A stretch of DNA of 64,000 nucleotides from an uncultured Salinicoccus sp. (GTDB lineage: Bacteria; Bacillota; Bacilli; Staphylococcales; Salinicoccaceae). Location of the stretch: positions 124,001-188,000 of the forward strand of contig CANLWV010000005.1 in the NCBI GenBank assembly GCA_947494965.1, read 5' to 3'. Shown one piece after another: positions 44,628-52,439 of this stretch. Each line of letters opens with the position of its first letter. Position 1 is the stretch's first letter. Position numbers and translations under genes: made by a program. A model generated the notes under the pieces. The model saw only the letters and a program-made list of their open reading frames with translations. It did no database searches and was not told the DNA's origin.

Positions 44628-45974
44628 GTGGAGAAAGTATTGGTTGCGAACCGTGGAGAGATTGCCGTCAGGATCATCCGGACACTAAAGGAAATGGGCA
44701 TCAGGAGTGTGGCGGTCTACTCGGTGGCGGACGCAGGGAGTGCCCATGTCGCACTGGCGGACGAGGCAGTGTGCATCGGTCCTGCCCAGAGTGCAGACAG
44801 CTATCTGGACATCGACGCCATCGTCTCGGCGATTGAGGTTACAGGGGCGGACGCAGTGCATCCGGGCTATGGCTTCCTGTCGGAGTCGGCCGAGTTTGTA
44901 CGGCGGCTTGAAGACATCGATGTGACATTCATCGGACCTACTGCGGAGACCATTTCCCGGATGGGGGACAAATCAGAGGCAAGGCAGACGATGAAGCAGG
45001 CGGGGGTGCCCGTCATTCCAGGCAGCGAAGGTGTAGTTGAAACGTTCGAAGAAGTGGAGAAGATCGCCAAGGAGATCGGCTTCCCCCTCGTCATAAAAGC
45101 GGCATCTGGCGGAGGCGGTAAAGGCATGCGCTTTGTGCATGACCCCTCAGAGCTCGAAAAGTACTTCAAGGCAGCGAAGAAGGAGGCGAAGAATGCCTTC
45201 AACGATGATCGCATCTATGTCGAGAAGTTCATCGAAAAAGCCCGTCATATCGAGGTTCAGGTCATCGGGGACGGGAAAGGGAATGCGGTCCACCTCTATG
45301 AGCGTGACTGCTCGATACAGCGCAACAGCCAGAAGCTTGTAGAAGAGGCGCCTGCTGCGATCCTGGATGACGCGTTACGGGAAGAGATAACGAAGCGGAC
45401 CGCTGATGCCGTCGCAGAACTGCATTATCGCGGTGCCGGCACAGTCGAATATTTGTATGTTGAGGAAGAAGCGGCTTTCTATTTCATTGAAATGAATACC
45501 CGCATCCAGGTGGAGCATACGATATCCGAAGCGATCACAGGTGTCGACATCGTACGTGCCCAAATGGAGGTGGCCTCTGGCGATCCACTATCGATCAGCC
45601 AGGAAGATGTGGGCATCTCAGGCTTTGCCATAGAGTGCCGCATCAATGCCGAAGACGCGGCAAACAATTTCATGCCTGCGCCCGGTGAGATCGACATGCT
45701 CCACTTCGGCATGGGGCGTGGGGTACGCATCGATTCCCATGTCTATCCGGGCTATGTGATCCCGCCGCATTACGACTCCATGATCGCAAAGATCATCGTG
45801 CATGCCCCGACCCGCGAGCAAGCGATTCTCAGGATGCGTCATGTGCTCGATGAGACGGTAATCGGAAGCATCTCGACAAATCTCGATTTCCAGCACTTTC
45901 TGATGAACCACCCGAACTATGAGAAGAATGACGTAGATATAAAATTTCTTGAGCGCAATGCGATAATCAATTAG
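44628..45974 (+). CDS. accC: Biotin carboxylase
   Basis: A 448-aa ATP-grasp enzyme that carboxylates biotin on the carrier protein using bicarbonate and ATP. N-terminal VLVANRGEIAVRII, HPGYGFLSE, the glycine-rich ATP lid KAASGGGGKGMR, ERDCSIQRN and the catalytic EMNTRIQVEH are all intact. GTG 44628 is the start, behind GGAGGGGG and one base after the carrier gene's stop; a longer frame from 44568 would run through the carrier gene. No acetyl-CoA carboxyltransferase (accA/accD) is nearby, so the partner acceptor enzyme is likely PxpBC or an unlinked protein. Confidence 0.93.
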   Translation: MEKVLVANRGEIAVRIIRTLKEMGIRSVAVYSVADAGSAHVALADEAVCIGPAQSADSYLDIDAIVSAIEVTGADAVHPGYGFLSESAEFVRRLEDIDVTFIGPTAETISRMGDKSEARQTMKQAGVPVIPGSEGVVETFEEVEKIAKEIGFPLVIKAASGGGGKGMRFVHDPSELEKYFKAAKKEAKNAFNDDRIYVEKFIEKARHIEVQVIGDGKGNAVHLYERDCSIQRNSQKLVEEAPAAILDDALREEITKRTADAVAELHYRGAGTVEYLYVEEEAAFYFIEMNTRIQVEHTISEAITGVDIVRAQMEVASGDPLSISQEDVGISGFAIECRINAEDAANNFMPAPGEIDMLHFGMGRGVRIDSHVYPGYVIPPHYDSMIAKIIVHAPTREQAILRMRHVLDETVIGSISTNLDFQHFLMNHPNYEKNDVDIKFLERNAIIN

Positions 45975-45986
45975 GGGGAGATATGA

Positions 45987-46745
45987 ATGCTTACAGTAGA
46001 TTTGAATGCGGATCTCGGAGAGAGCTATGGCAACTATACGATCGGCAATGATCAAGACATCATCCCGCTCATCTCATCAGCGAATGTGGCATGTGGTTTC
46101 CATGCAGGGGACCCTTCCGTCATGCAGGAGACGGTGCGGTTGATAAAGGACAGTGGCGTGACGGGCATCGGAGCGCATCCCGGTTTTCCGGATCTGATGG
46201 GCTTTGGCCGCCGCTATATGGATATGACGGCAGATGAAATCAGTACGCTCATCATCTATCAGCTTGGTGCCCTGGACGGCTTCTGCCGCGCTCAAGGTCA
46301 GAGGATGAATCATGTCAAGCCGCATGGGGCCCTCTACAATGCCACATTTACCGACCCGGATCTCGCCCGGACCATTGCAGAGGCGGTAAAGGCATATAAT
46401 CCCGACCTTAAACTTATGGGATTATCCAATCAGAACCTGGTGAAGGCGGGTGAGGCAGCCGGCTTGGCAGTGCGTCACGAAGTCTTTGCTGACCGTGCAT
46501 ATGAAGCCGACGGCACGCTGGTCAGCCGCCGTAAGGCAGGGGCGATGGTGACCGATACAGACGAGGCGGCAGCGCGTGTCATCCGGATGGTTACTGAAGG
46601 CCGGGTGGAGGCGATCGACGGTTCCGACATCGACATACAGGCCGACAGCATCTGTGTACATGGGGATGGAGAGAAGGCACTTGAATTCGTCCGGGAAATC
46701 CGTCGGCGCCTGAAGGAAAATGATATTGAAATCACAACGATGTAG
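45987..46745 (+). CDS. pxpA: 5-oxoprolinase subunit PxpA (LamB/YcsF family)
   Basis: A 252-aa protein with a (beta/alpha)-barrel-like fold. DLNADLGESYG at the N-terminus, ANVACGFHAGD, GAHPGFPDL and VKPHGALYN are the conserved metal and catalytic segments. It completes PxpABC, but in this operon it lies after accBC, not next to pxpBC. Ribosome binding site GGGGGAG. Confidence 0.92.
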   Translation: MLTVDLNADLGESYGNYTIGNDQDIIPLISSANVACGFHAGDPSVMQETVRLIKDSGVTGIGAHPGFPDLMGFGRRYMDMTADEISTLIIYQLGALDGFCRAQGQRMNHVKPHGALYNATFTDPDLARTIAEAVKAYNPDLKLMGLSNQNLVKAGEAAGLAVRHEVFADRAYEADGTLVSRRKAGAMVTDTDEAAARVIRMVTEGRVEAIDGSDIDIQADSICVHGDGEKALEFVREIRRRLKENDIEITTM

Positions 46746-46756
46746 GGAGTGGAATA

Positions 46757-47959
46757 ATGGATAATAAGCCCAAAATGACAACCATGCAGCGCAGACTGCT
46801 GCTTGGTGCGGTGTTCCTGATGGCGACTTCTTCCATCGGCCCGGCGTTCCTGACCCAGACCAGCGTCTTCACCGAACAGTTCCTTGCCAGTTTTGCGTTT
46901 GCGATACTTGCTTCGATCGTCATCGATATCGGGGCACAACTTAACATCTGGCGGGTCCTCAGTGTCTCCGGCAAGCGGGGGCAGGATGTCGCCAATGATG
47001 TTTTCCCAGGGCTTGGCTATGTAATCGCGTTCTTCATCGTACTCGGCGGTTTTGCGTTTAATATCGGCAACGTCGCCGGGGCGGGCCTTGGCTTCAATGC
47101 AATCTTCGGGTGGGATCCAAGGGTTGGGGCAGCACTCGCCGGGGTCATCGCCATCATCGTATTCCTGCTCAGGAACGGCCGGGCGGTCATGGATATCATC
47201 ATCCAGATACTCGGTGTCCTCATGATCGGCATCACGGCGTTCGTCATGATCAAATTCGATCCACCTTATGGGGAGGCGGCCTACCGCGCCGTCATGCCTG
47301 AAGAGCCGTTGACTCTGTTCCTGCCGGTGGTGACGCTGGTCGGGGGGACTGTCGGCGGCTACATCACATTTGCCGGTGCCCACAGGCTGATAGAGGCGGG
47401 CATGACTGGGCGTGAGAATCTAGGGTTCGTCAGCCGTGCCGCCAATTACGGCATCTTGACGACCGGCGTCATGCGGATCTTGCTGTTCCTGGCAGTCCTC
47501 GGCGTCGTCTCCGGCGGGGTGTCCCTCGATCCCGACAATCCACCGGCGTCGGTGTTCCAGATCGCGCTTGGCGACATCGGCATGCAGGTGTTCGGCATCG
47601 TGCTTGTGGCAGCGGCATTATCTTCAGTCATCGGTTCCGCCTACACGAGTGCCTCATTCCTGAAGTCGCTGCACCGCATATTCGATAAATACAACAATAT
47701 TGTAATCATTTCCTTCATCGTCATCTCGACCATCATTTTTACGTTCGTCGGCCGACCGGTCACGCTGCTCATCCTTGCAGGTGCCTTCAACGGCCTGATC
47801 CTGCCTTTGACGTTGGGGGCGGTGCTGATTGCTTCGCGTAAAAAGAAAGTGGTTGGAGAGTATCGCCACCCAACCTGGATGATCGTCTTCGGCATCATCA
47901 TCACGATCATTGCAGGTGGCATGTCGCTGCAGGGATTGCAGGACTTATGGGTGAAGTAG
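46757..47959 (+). CDS. NRAMP-family transporter (YcsG-like)
   Basis: A 400-aa membrane protein with about 11 TM helices of the NRAMP fold. The start GAVFLMATSSIGPAFLTQT replaces the DPGN metal motif of MntH in TM1, so manganese or iron transport is doubtful. This branch (YcsG in B. subtilis) is found next to pxp genes, suggesting it carries an organic substrate such as 5-oxoproline or a related amide. Eleven bases separate it from pxpA. Confidence 0.85.
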   Translation: MDNKPKMTTMQRRLLLGAVFLMATSSIGPAFLTQTSVFTEQFLASFAFAILASIVIDIGAQLNIWRVLSVSGKRGQDVANDVFPGLGYVIAFFIVLGGFAFNIGNVAGAGLGFNAIFGWDPRVGAALAGVIAIIVFLLRNGRAVMDIIIQILGVLMIGITAFVMIKFDPPYGEAAYRAVMPEEPLTLFLPVVTLVGGTVGGYITFAGAHRLIEAGMTGRENLGFVSRAANYGILTTGVMRILLFLAVLGVVSGGVSLDPDNPPASVFQIALGDIGMQVFGIVLVAAALSSVIGSAYTSASFLKSLHRIFDKYNNIVIISFIVISTIIFTFVGRPVTLLILAGAFNGLILPLTLGAVLIASRKKKVVGEYRHPTWMIVFGIIITIIAGGMSLQGLQDLWVK

Positions 47960-47971
47960 GGGAGAGATATC

Positions 47972-48751
47972 ATGGAAGCGAAGGAACTTAGAAACCAGAT
48001 CAGAAATGGCACATTCGACAGGACGACGTCTGGGGCAGCGGGCAATCATGTGCAGGCCAACGTCGTCATACTGCCGAAGCGTTACGCATTTGATTTCCTG
48101 CTGTATGCAATGCGCAACCACCAGGCCGTTCCCATCATCGAGGTGCTCGAGGATGGCCGGACGGAGAGTGTGTATGCAGAAGGGTCGGATATCCGCACGG
48201 ATGTCCCACGGTACAATGTCTATCGGGACGGGAAATTGTCAGAAACCGTCGATGATATAAGCGACTGGTGGCAGGACGACTTTGTGACGTTCCTGATCGG
48301 CTGCAGCTTTACTTTCGAACAGGCCATCACCGATGCCGGATTTGAGATGAAGCACATCATGCAGAACAGGAATGTCGCAATGTACCGGACCAGCATCAAA
48401 ACCGTGCCGGCAGGCATCTTCAGCGGCGATCTCGTGGTCTCGATGCGGCCGTTCAGGAAGGAAAGTGTCGAACGTATAGCCGAGATTACAGGCATGTTTC
48501 CGGATATGCATGGCCGTCCCATCCATCATGGCGACCCGGATGCGATCGGAATCACCGACCTCGGCCAGCCGGACTATGGTGACAGTGTCGAGCTTGACGA
48601 GGATGAAGTACCTGTATTCTGGGCGTGCGGTGTAACACCGCAGAATGCGGCCCTGAATGCCAGGCCGGAAGTGATGATCACCCATGCGCCGGGCCATATG
48701 TTCGTCACGGATCTATATAATGAAGCATTTAAAGTCCGGCAGCCTGAATAA
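47972..48751 (+). CDS. YcsI-like putative hydro-lyase (D-glutamate cyclase-related)
   Basis: A 259-aa DUF1445-family protein: RNQIRNGTFDRTTSGAAGNH at the N-terminus, SFTFEQAI in the middle, and VPVFWACGVTPQNA and MITHAPGHMFVTD at the C-terminus. The related mammalian and bacterial enzymes cyclise D-glutamate to 5-oxo-D-proline, which fits the operon. Last gene of pxpBC-accBC-pxpA-NRAMP-ycsI; about 160 bases precede mhqR. B. subtilis has the same ycsF-ycsG-ycsI trio. Confidence 0.87.
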   Translation: MEAKELRNQIRNGTFDRTTSGAAGNHVQANVVILPKRYAFDFLLYAMRNHQAVPIIEVLEDGRTESVYAEGSDIRTDVPRYNVYRDGKLSETVDDISDWWQDDFVTFLIGCSFTFEQAITDAGFEMKHIMQNRNVAMYRTSIKTVPAGIFSGDLVVSMRPFRKESVERIAEITGMFPDMHGRPIHHGDPDAIGITDLGQPDYGDSVELDEDEVPVFWACGVTPQNAALNARPEVMITHAPGHMFVTDLYNEAFKVRQPE

Positions 48752-48791
48752 AGGGAGCGCACCATGTTTGAAAAGTTTGGAGTCCGTCCAT

Positions 48792-48878
48792 TTAGATTAA
48801 ATTTAATATTTTTTGAGCTGAGGGGTTGCATTATGATTTTTCATGGCTTATAGTACAGATATATTAAATTTAATCTAA
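48792..48878 (+). promoter_or_regulatory. mhqR promoter flanked by an 18-bp inverted repeat
   Basis: TTAGATTAAATTTAATAT (48792-48809) recurs as its exact complement at 48861-48878. Between them lies a promoter: TTGCAT (48826-48831), 17 bases, TATAGT (48849-48854). One copy is thus upstream of -35 and the other covers the start of transcription. Further related A/T-rich half-sites follow to 48895. Most likely an operator region for the MarR-type regulator encoded 33 bases on. Confidence 0.55.
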
Positions 48879-48911
48879 TTTAATTTAAACTAATTTTAAG
48901 GATGTGTAGAG

Positions 48912-49352
48912 ATGAAAGATATCGATCCGCGCATCAAGGCCTTCACTGTTTTCATCAAGTCATCCCAGTCCATCCAGAAACTGATCAAGCAGGATTTCCT
49001 GAAGAAGGAAATCAATCTGAATGAGTATGCGGTGATGGAACTGCTCTACCATAAGGGGGATCAGCCGATCCAATCCATCGGGAAAAAGATTCTGATGGGG
49101 GGCGGAAGCATCACATATGTCATCGATAAACTGGAAGAGAAGGGTTTCCTGTACAGGAAACCTTGTGAAGAAGACAGGCGGAAAATGTTTGCCTGCATCA
49201 CTGAAGCGGGTAAGCAATATATGAACAGACGCGTAGCAGAACAGGAAGCGCTGATCCACACCATTTTCGATGAATGGACGGATGATGAAGTTGACGAAGC
49301 GATCGACCTGTTGAAACGTGTCGGTCTGCATGCAGAAGGATTACTGAAATGA
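48912..49352 (+). CDS. mhqR: MarR-family quinone-responsive repressor MhqR
   Basis: A 146-aa winged-helix regulator. The strip ELLYHKGDQP...IGKKIL...GSITYVIDKLEEKGF...C.EDRR closely follows B. subtilis MhqR as I recall it, including the Cys in the wing (RKPCEEDRR) and the recognition helix. MhqR represses dioxygenase and esterase genes and releases DNA on exposure to quinones such as methylhydroquinone. It heads mhqR-dioxygenase-dioxygenase-mhqD, the order of the S. aureus mhqRED operon with one extra dioxygenase. Possible operators lie both before it and just after it. Confidence 0.85.
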   Translation: MKDIDPRIKAFTVFIKSSQSIQKLIKQDFLKKEINLNEYAVMELLYHKGDQPIQSIGKKILMGGGSITYVIDKLEEKGFLYRKPCEEDRRKMFACITEAGKQYMNRRVAEQEALIHTIFDEWTDDEVDEAIDLLKRVGLHAEGLLK

Positions 49353-49387
49353 AGCTTGTGCCGGGCACAGGCTTTAAAACAGCCAAT

Positions 49388-49405
49388 TATCTCTAATTGA
49401 AGATA
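49388..49405. promoter_or_regulatory. MhqR-box-like operator
   Basis: TATCTCTAATTGAAGATA matches the B. subtilis MhqR box (TATCTCGAATTCGAGATA, from memory) at 15 of 18 positions, with both outer arms TATCT/AGATA perfect. It lies 36 bases before the first dioxygenase gene, so that gene may have its own MhqR-controlled promoter. Confidence 0.6.
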
Positions 49406-49440
49406 ATTATTGGATGAATCATTTAAAAGGAGTTTTTGAA

Positions 49441-50394
49441 ATGACTGAAGGACTACTCGGAATCCACCACGTTACAGCGATGACGGACGACGCAAAGCGG
49501 AACTATAAATTCTTCACTGAAGTACTCGGCATGAGATTGGTCAAGAAGACGGTGAATCAGGATGATATCCACACCTACCACACATTCTTTGCGGACGATG
49601 TCGGTTCTCCAGGTACAGACGTGACATTTTTTGACTTCCCGAATATCCCGAAAGGCGCGCCGGGCACGAACTCGATTTCACGCATAGGACTCAGGGTACC
49701 GGATGACGCGGCACTGGAATATTATTTGGAGCGATTCGAAGAATTTGATGTAAAACATGATGGCATCAAAGAGGTGTTTGGGAAAAAAGTACTGCCGTTC
49801 GAAGAGGCGGATGGCCAGAGGTATCAGCTGTTCTCCGACGAAGGGGATACAGGGGTGGCTCCCGGCATTCCATGGAAGAACGGTCCGGTACCGGAAGATA
49901 AAGCGATCTATGGTCTGGGTCCGATTGAAATCACGGTAAGCTACTTCGATGAGTTCAAGCAGATCCTTACAGGAATCTATGACATGAAACCGAGCCTGGA
50001 AGAACAGGATGTAACGCTGTTTGAAGTCGGCGAGGGCGGTAATGGTGGTCAAGTGATCTTGAGGAAAGACGAATCGACTCCTGGCCGTCAAGGTTATGGA
50101 CAGGTTCACCACGTGTCATTCAGGGTGAAAGATCACGAGACGATCAAAAAATGGGAAGAGAAATACAATCAGAACCGTATGGGACACTCCGGTAACGTAA
50201 ACCGCTTCTACTTCGAGGCACTGTACACACGGATCGGTGACATCTTGGTCGAGATTTCAACAGACGGTCCGGGATTCATGGGCGATGAACCATATGAAAC
50301 GCTCGGCGAGAGTCTGGCCCTGCCACCATTCCTTGAATCACAACGCGAAGAAATCGAAGCGCAGATACGTCCTTTCGATACGAAGCGGTCTTAA
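49441..50394 (+). CDS. mhqE: Ring-cleaving (extradiol) dioxygenase, MhqE/MhqO type, copy 1
   Basis: A 317-aa protein with two tandem vicinal-oxygen-chelate (glyoxalase/bleomycin-resistance) domains. The first His ligand region is GIHHVTAM; the second half begins VHHVSFRVKD and supplies the Glu in DILVEISTDGPGF. This is the fold and motif set of the MhqE/MhqO/MhqA enzymes that open hydroquinone or catechol rings to detoxify quinones. ATG 49441 follows AAAGGAG; an upstream in-frame ATG lies before the ribosome binding site. A second, shorter homologue follows after 25 bases. Confidence 0.87.
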   Translation: MTEGLLGIHHVTAMTDDAKRNYKFFTEVLGMRLVKKTVNQDDIHTYHTFFADDVGSPGTDVTFFDFPNIPKGAPGTNSISRIGLRVPDDAALEYYLERFEEFDVKHDGIKEVFGKKVLPFEEADGQRYQLFSDEGDTGVAPGIPWKNGPVPEDKAIYGLGPIEITVSYFDEFKQILTGIYDMKPSLEEQDVTLFEVGEGGNGGQVILRKDESTPGRQGYGQVHHVSFRVKDHETIKKWEEKYNQNRMGHSGNVNRFYFEALYTRIGDILVEISTDGPGFMGDEPYETLGESLALPPFLESQREEIEAQIRPFDTKRS

Positions 50395-50419
50395 TGCGCA
50401 TATAGGAGGAATTGATCAA

Positions 50420-51316
50420 ATGGAAGCAATAAAACGCATCCATCACATCAGTGCAATCGTCGGCGATCCAAATGAGAATTTGAAATTCTATAGGGATGTC
50501 CTGGGCCTGCGCCTCATCAAGCAGACAGTCAATTTCGACGACCCGGGCGTCTACCATCTCTACTTTTCAGACCACGATGCGACCCCGGGAACAGTCATCA
50601 CATTCTTCCCATGGACGAATGAACGCCGAGAGGGCAGAAAAGGCAGCGGTCAAGTGGGCAGGATCGCCTTCAGGGTGCCAAAAGGCAGCCTCAGTGCATG
50701 GCAGGACCACCTCAGCAGCCAGGACATTGATGTCGAAGTGACTCAACTGTTCGGCAAGGAGACCCTGGAATTCGACGACATACACGGGCTCGAGCTCGCC
50801 CTTGTTGAAGGGGAAGCGTCTGCTGAAGATGACGCAATCCTTGGATTCCATGGTGCTGTGCTCCTGTCCGGTGACCCGGGCGGCACAAAGGAACTGTTGA
50901 CCGACATGATGGGATTGACGGAGCTCGACCACGACGGCCAGAACCTCCATTTCGAGACGGCTGGTGAGGAAAAGCATCATATCATCACAGCAATCCCGCC
51001 GCTTGCCCCAGGCAGGTTCGGCATCGGTACAGTGCATCATATCGCATGGTCCGTACCCGACATGGACGTGCTCGATGAATGGCAGGCTGCGCTGAAGGAT
51101 GAAGGCTTCGGCGTTACTGAAGTCAAGGACAGGCATTACTTCAATTCCATCTATGTCTCCGAGAAGGGCCATGTCGTATTTGAATTTGCGACCGATGGTC
51201 CCGGGTTCGACAGGGACGAGGATAAAGATGCTTTAGGCACCACCCTGAAGTTGCCGCCGCAATACGAGCATAGACGTGAAGAGTATGAAAGTCTGCTGCC
51301 GAAGCTGGGTGTATAA
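50420..51316 (+). CDS. mhqO: Ring-cleaving (extradiol) dioxygenase, MhqE/MhqO type, copy 2
   Basis: A 298-aa two-domain VOC dioxygenase. IHHISAIVGD starts domain one, VHHIAWSVPD domain two, and GHVVFEFATDGPGF holds the Glu ligand. AGGAGG lies 10 bases before ATG 50420; the frame is open far upstream but overlaps copy 1. Similar to but clearly diverged from copy 1, so the pair is an old duplication that may differ in substrate. The gene symbol is by similarity only. Confidence 0.85.
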   Translation: MEAIKRIHHISAIVGDPNENLKFYRDVLGLRLIKQTVNFDDPGVYHLYFSDHDATPGTVITFFPWTNERREGRKGSGQVGRIAFRVPKGSLSAWQDHLSSQDIDVEVTQLFGKETLEFDDIHGLELALVEGEASAEDDAILGFHGAVLLSGDPGGTKELLTDMMGLTELDHDGQNLHFETAGEEKHHIITAIPPLAPGRFGIGTVHHIAWSVPDMDVLDEWQAALKDEGFGVTEVKDRHYFNSIYVSEKGHVVFEFATDGPGFDRDEDKDALGTTLKLPPQYEHRREEYESLLPKLGV

Positions 51317-51336
51317 TCATAGCAGATGTCCTGCTT

Positions 51337-51477
51337 TTGAAGGTGCAGCACTATCATATAGGTGAGGACATCTATCGAGACGGCTATATCGGTCCCCTAG
51401 GATCAGGCGCCGTAGGTAGGCTTGCAGATGATGGCCATGCAGAAATAGGACGCATGTTTACAGCAGAAAGACCATAA
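51337..51477 (+). other. Short open frame between mhq genes
   Basis: A 46-codon frame with TTG or GTG start reads smoothly (GEDIYRDGYIGPLGSGAVGR ... GRMFTAERP) and stops 21 bases before mhqD. No good ribosome binding site. Could be the C-terminal remnant of a lost flavoprotein-like gene of the operon, or chance. I cannot name it. Confidence 0.2.
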
Positions 51478-51498
51478 TGACAGAGGAGATGACCCATA

Positions 51499-52092
51499 AT
51501 GGAACACTTATACAATGAAAAGAAAAAGGGCGCACCAGTATTCGTATTACTTCATGGTACAGGCGGCACAGAAAGGGATCTGCTGCCGCTTGCTGAGCTG
51601 TTGAATCCTGAATATAATGTTTTATCAGTCCGCGGCAATGTGCAGGAGAATGGCATGAACCGCTACTTCAAACGCCACGGTGAAGGCCAGTATGATTGGG
51701 AAGACCTTGAATTCCGCGGCAATGAGCTTTATGAGTTCATCGTTGAAAAGTCGAAGGAACATGAATTCAAACTGGAAGATGTCGTCTTTGTCGGCTTCTC
51801 CAACGGTTCGAACATCGCCATCCAGATGATGCTGCGGCAGCCTGAGACATTCAAGCGGGCGGCCTTGTTCGCTCCGCTCTATCCGGCAGATGTAGAAGAA
51901 AAACAGGACTTCAATGATGTGGATGTATTCCTGTCCCTCGGCAAGGGTGACCCGATTGTGCCGGAAGCGGAAAGTGAACGCGTGATCAACCTGTTTGAAG
52001 AACGCGGTGCAGACGTTGAGGTGACATGGGTGAATGGCCACAGCCTGACCCAGGATGCCGCGATGGAAGCGAAGAACTGGCTCAATAGATAA
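51499..52092 (+). CDS. mhqD: Carboxylesterase/phospholipase MhqD
   Basis: A 197-aa alpha/beta hydrolase of the carboxylesterase/phospholipase family. The oxyanion HGTGG, nucleophile GFSNGS, an Asp in SLGKGDPIVPE and the catalytic His in NGHSL are visible. In B. subtilis and S. aureus MhqD is co-regulated with the dioxygenases by MhqR and is thought to act on ring-cleavage products. GAGGAGATG ribosome binding site. Closes the mhqR operon. Confidence 0.88.
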   Translation: MEHLYNEKKKGAPVFVLLHGTGGTERDLLPLAELLNPEYNVLSVRGNVQENGMNRYFKRHGEGQYDWEDLEFRGNELYEFIVEKSKEHEFKLEDVVFVGFSNGSNIAIQMMLRQPETFKRAALFAPLYPADVEEKQDFNDVDVFLSLGKGDPIVPEAESERVINLFEERGADVEVTWVNGHSLTQDAAMEAKNWLNR

Positions 52093-52152
52093 TACGGACA
52101 ATCCGCCATTTTACGATAAGAGCCTAAAAAAACGGAATTAGAGGTGATCAGA

Positions 52153-52382
52153 GTGGATATCAAGAAAAGCAGCACGAAGTTTTACGTAGGGGATAACCCG
52201 GACCACCCATCAGCGAAATGACATTCGTCTATGAAATGAAGGGGGACGTAGAGCAGGCGGATGCGGCTCCAGTGCTAAGTTTCCTGGAAGCTTCATGCAG
52301 GAAATCATTCGATCATCTGGAATGGGAAAATACACAACATTGCTTCGTTGAGCTCAAGATGGACAAAAACCAAAAGCGATGA
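52153..52382 (+). pseudogene. Degraded YjdJ-like GNAT gene
   Basis: From GTG 52153 (behind GAGGTG) the frame encodes IKKSSTKFYVGDNPDHP, the typical start of small YjdJ-like N-acetyltransferases, then hits TGA in SAK-stop. The expected continuation (AEMTFVYE-like: SEMTFVYEM) resumes in the +1 frame, so there is a frameshift near 52212. The remaining 45 codons to TGA 52380-52382 no longer resemble the GNAT core (no LVxxH or RGQGIG), so the gene is both shifted and truncated or rearranged. Confidence 0.4.
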
Positions 52383-52388
52383 GACAAG

Positions 52389-52438
52389 AAAAGGCACTCC
52401 CTGCAATCTGGCGGTCAGATTACAGGGGGTGCCTTTTT
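52389..52438. terminator. Bidirectional terminator
   Basis: A long stem GGCACTCCCTG.AATCTG / CAGATT.CAGGGGGTGCC with GCGGT loop and A/T outer arms. It lies between the mhq region and the convergent thiamine-type operon. Confidence 0.88.
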
Positions 52439-52439
52439 A

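Noticed and set aside
44213-45974. Housekeeping acetyl-CoA carboxylase genes
   Set aside because: They are embedded with 4-base or shorter gaps in the pxp operon, without accA, accD or fatty acid genes; still possible if the genome has no other accBC.
46475-47383. 302-codon minus-strand frame opposite pxpA and the NRAMP gene
   Set aside because: Low-complexity charged sequence produced by reading G+C-rich codons backwards; spans two real genes.
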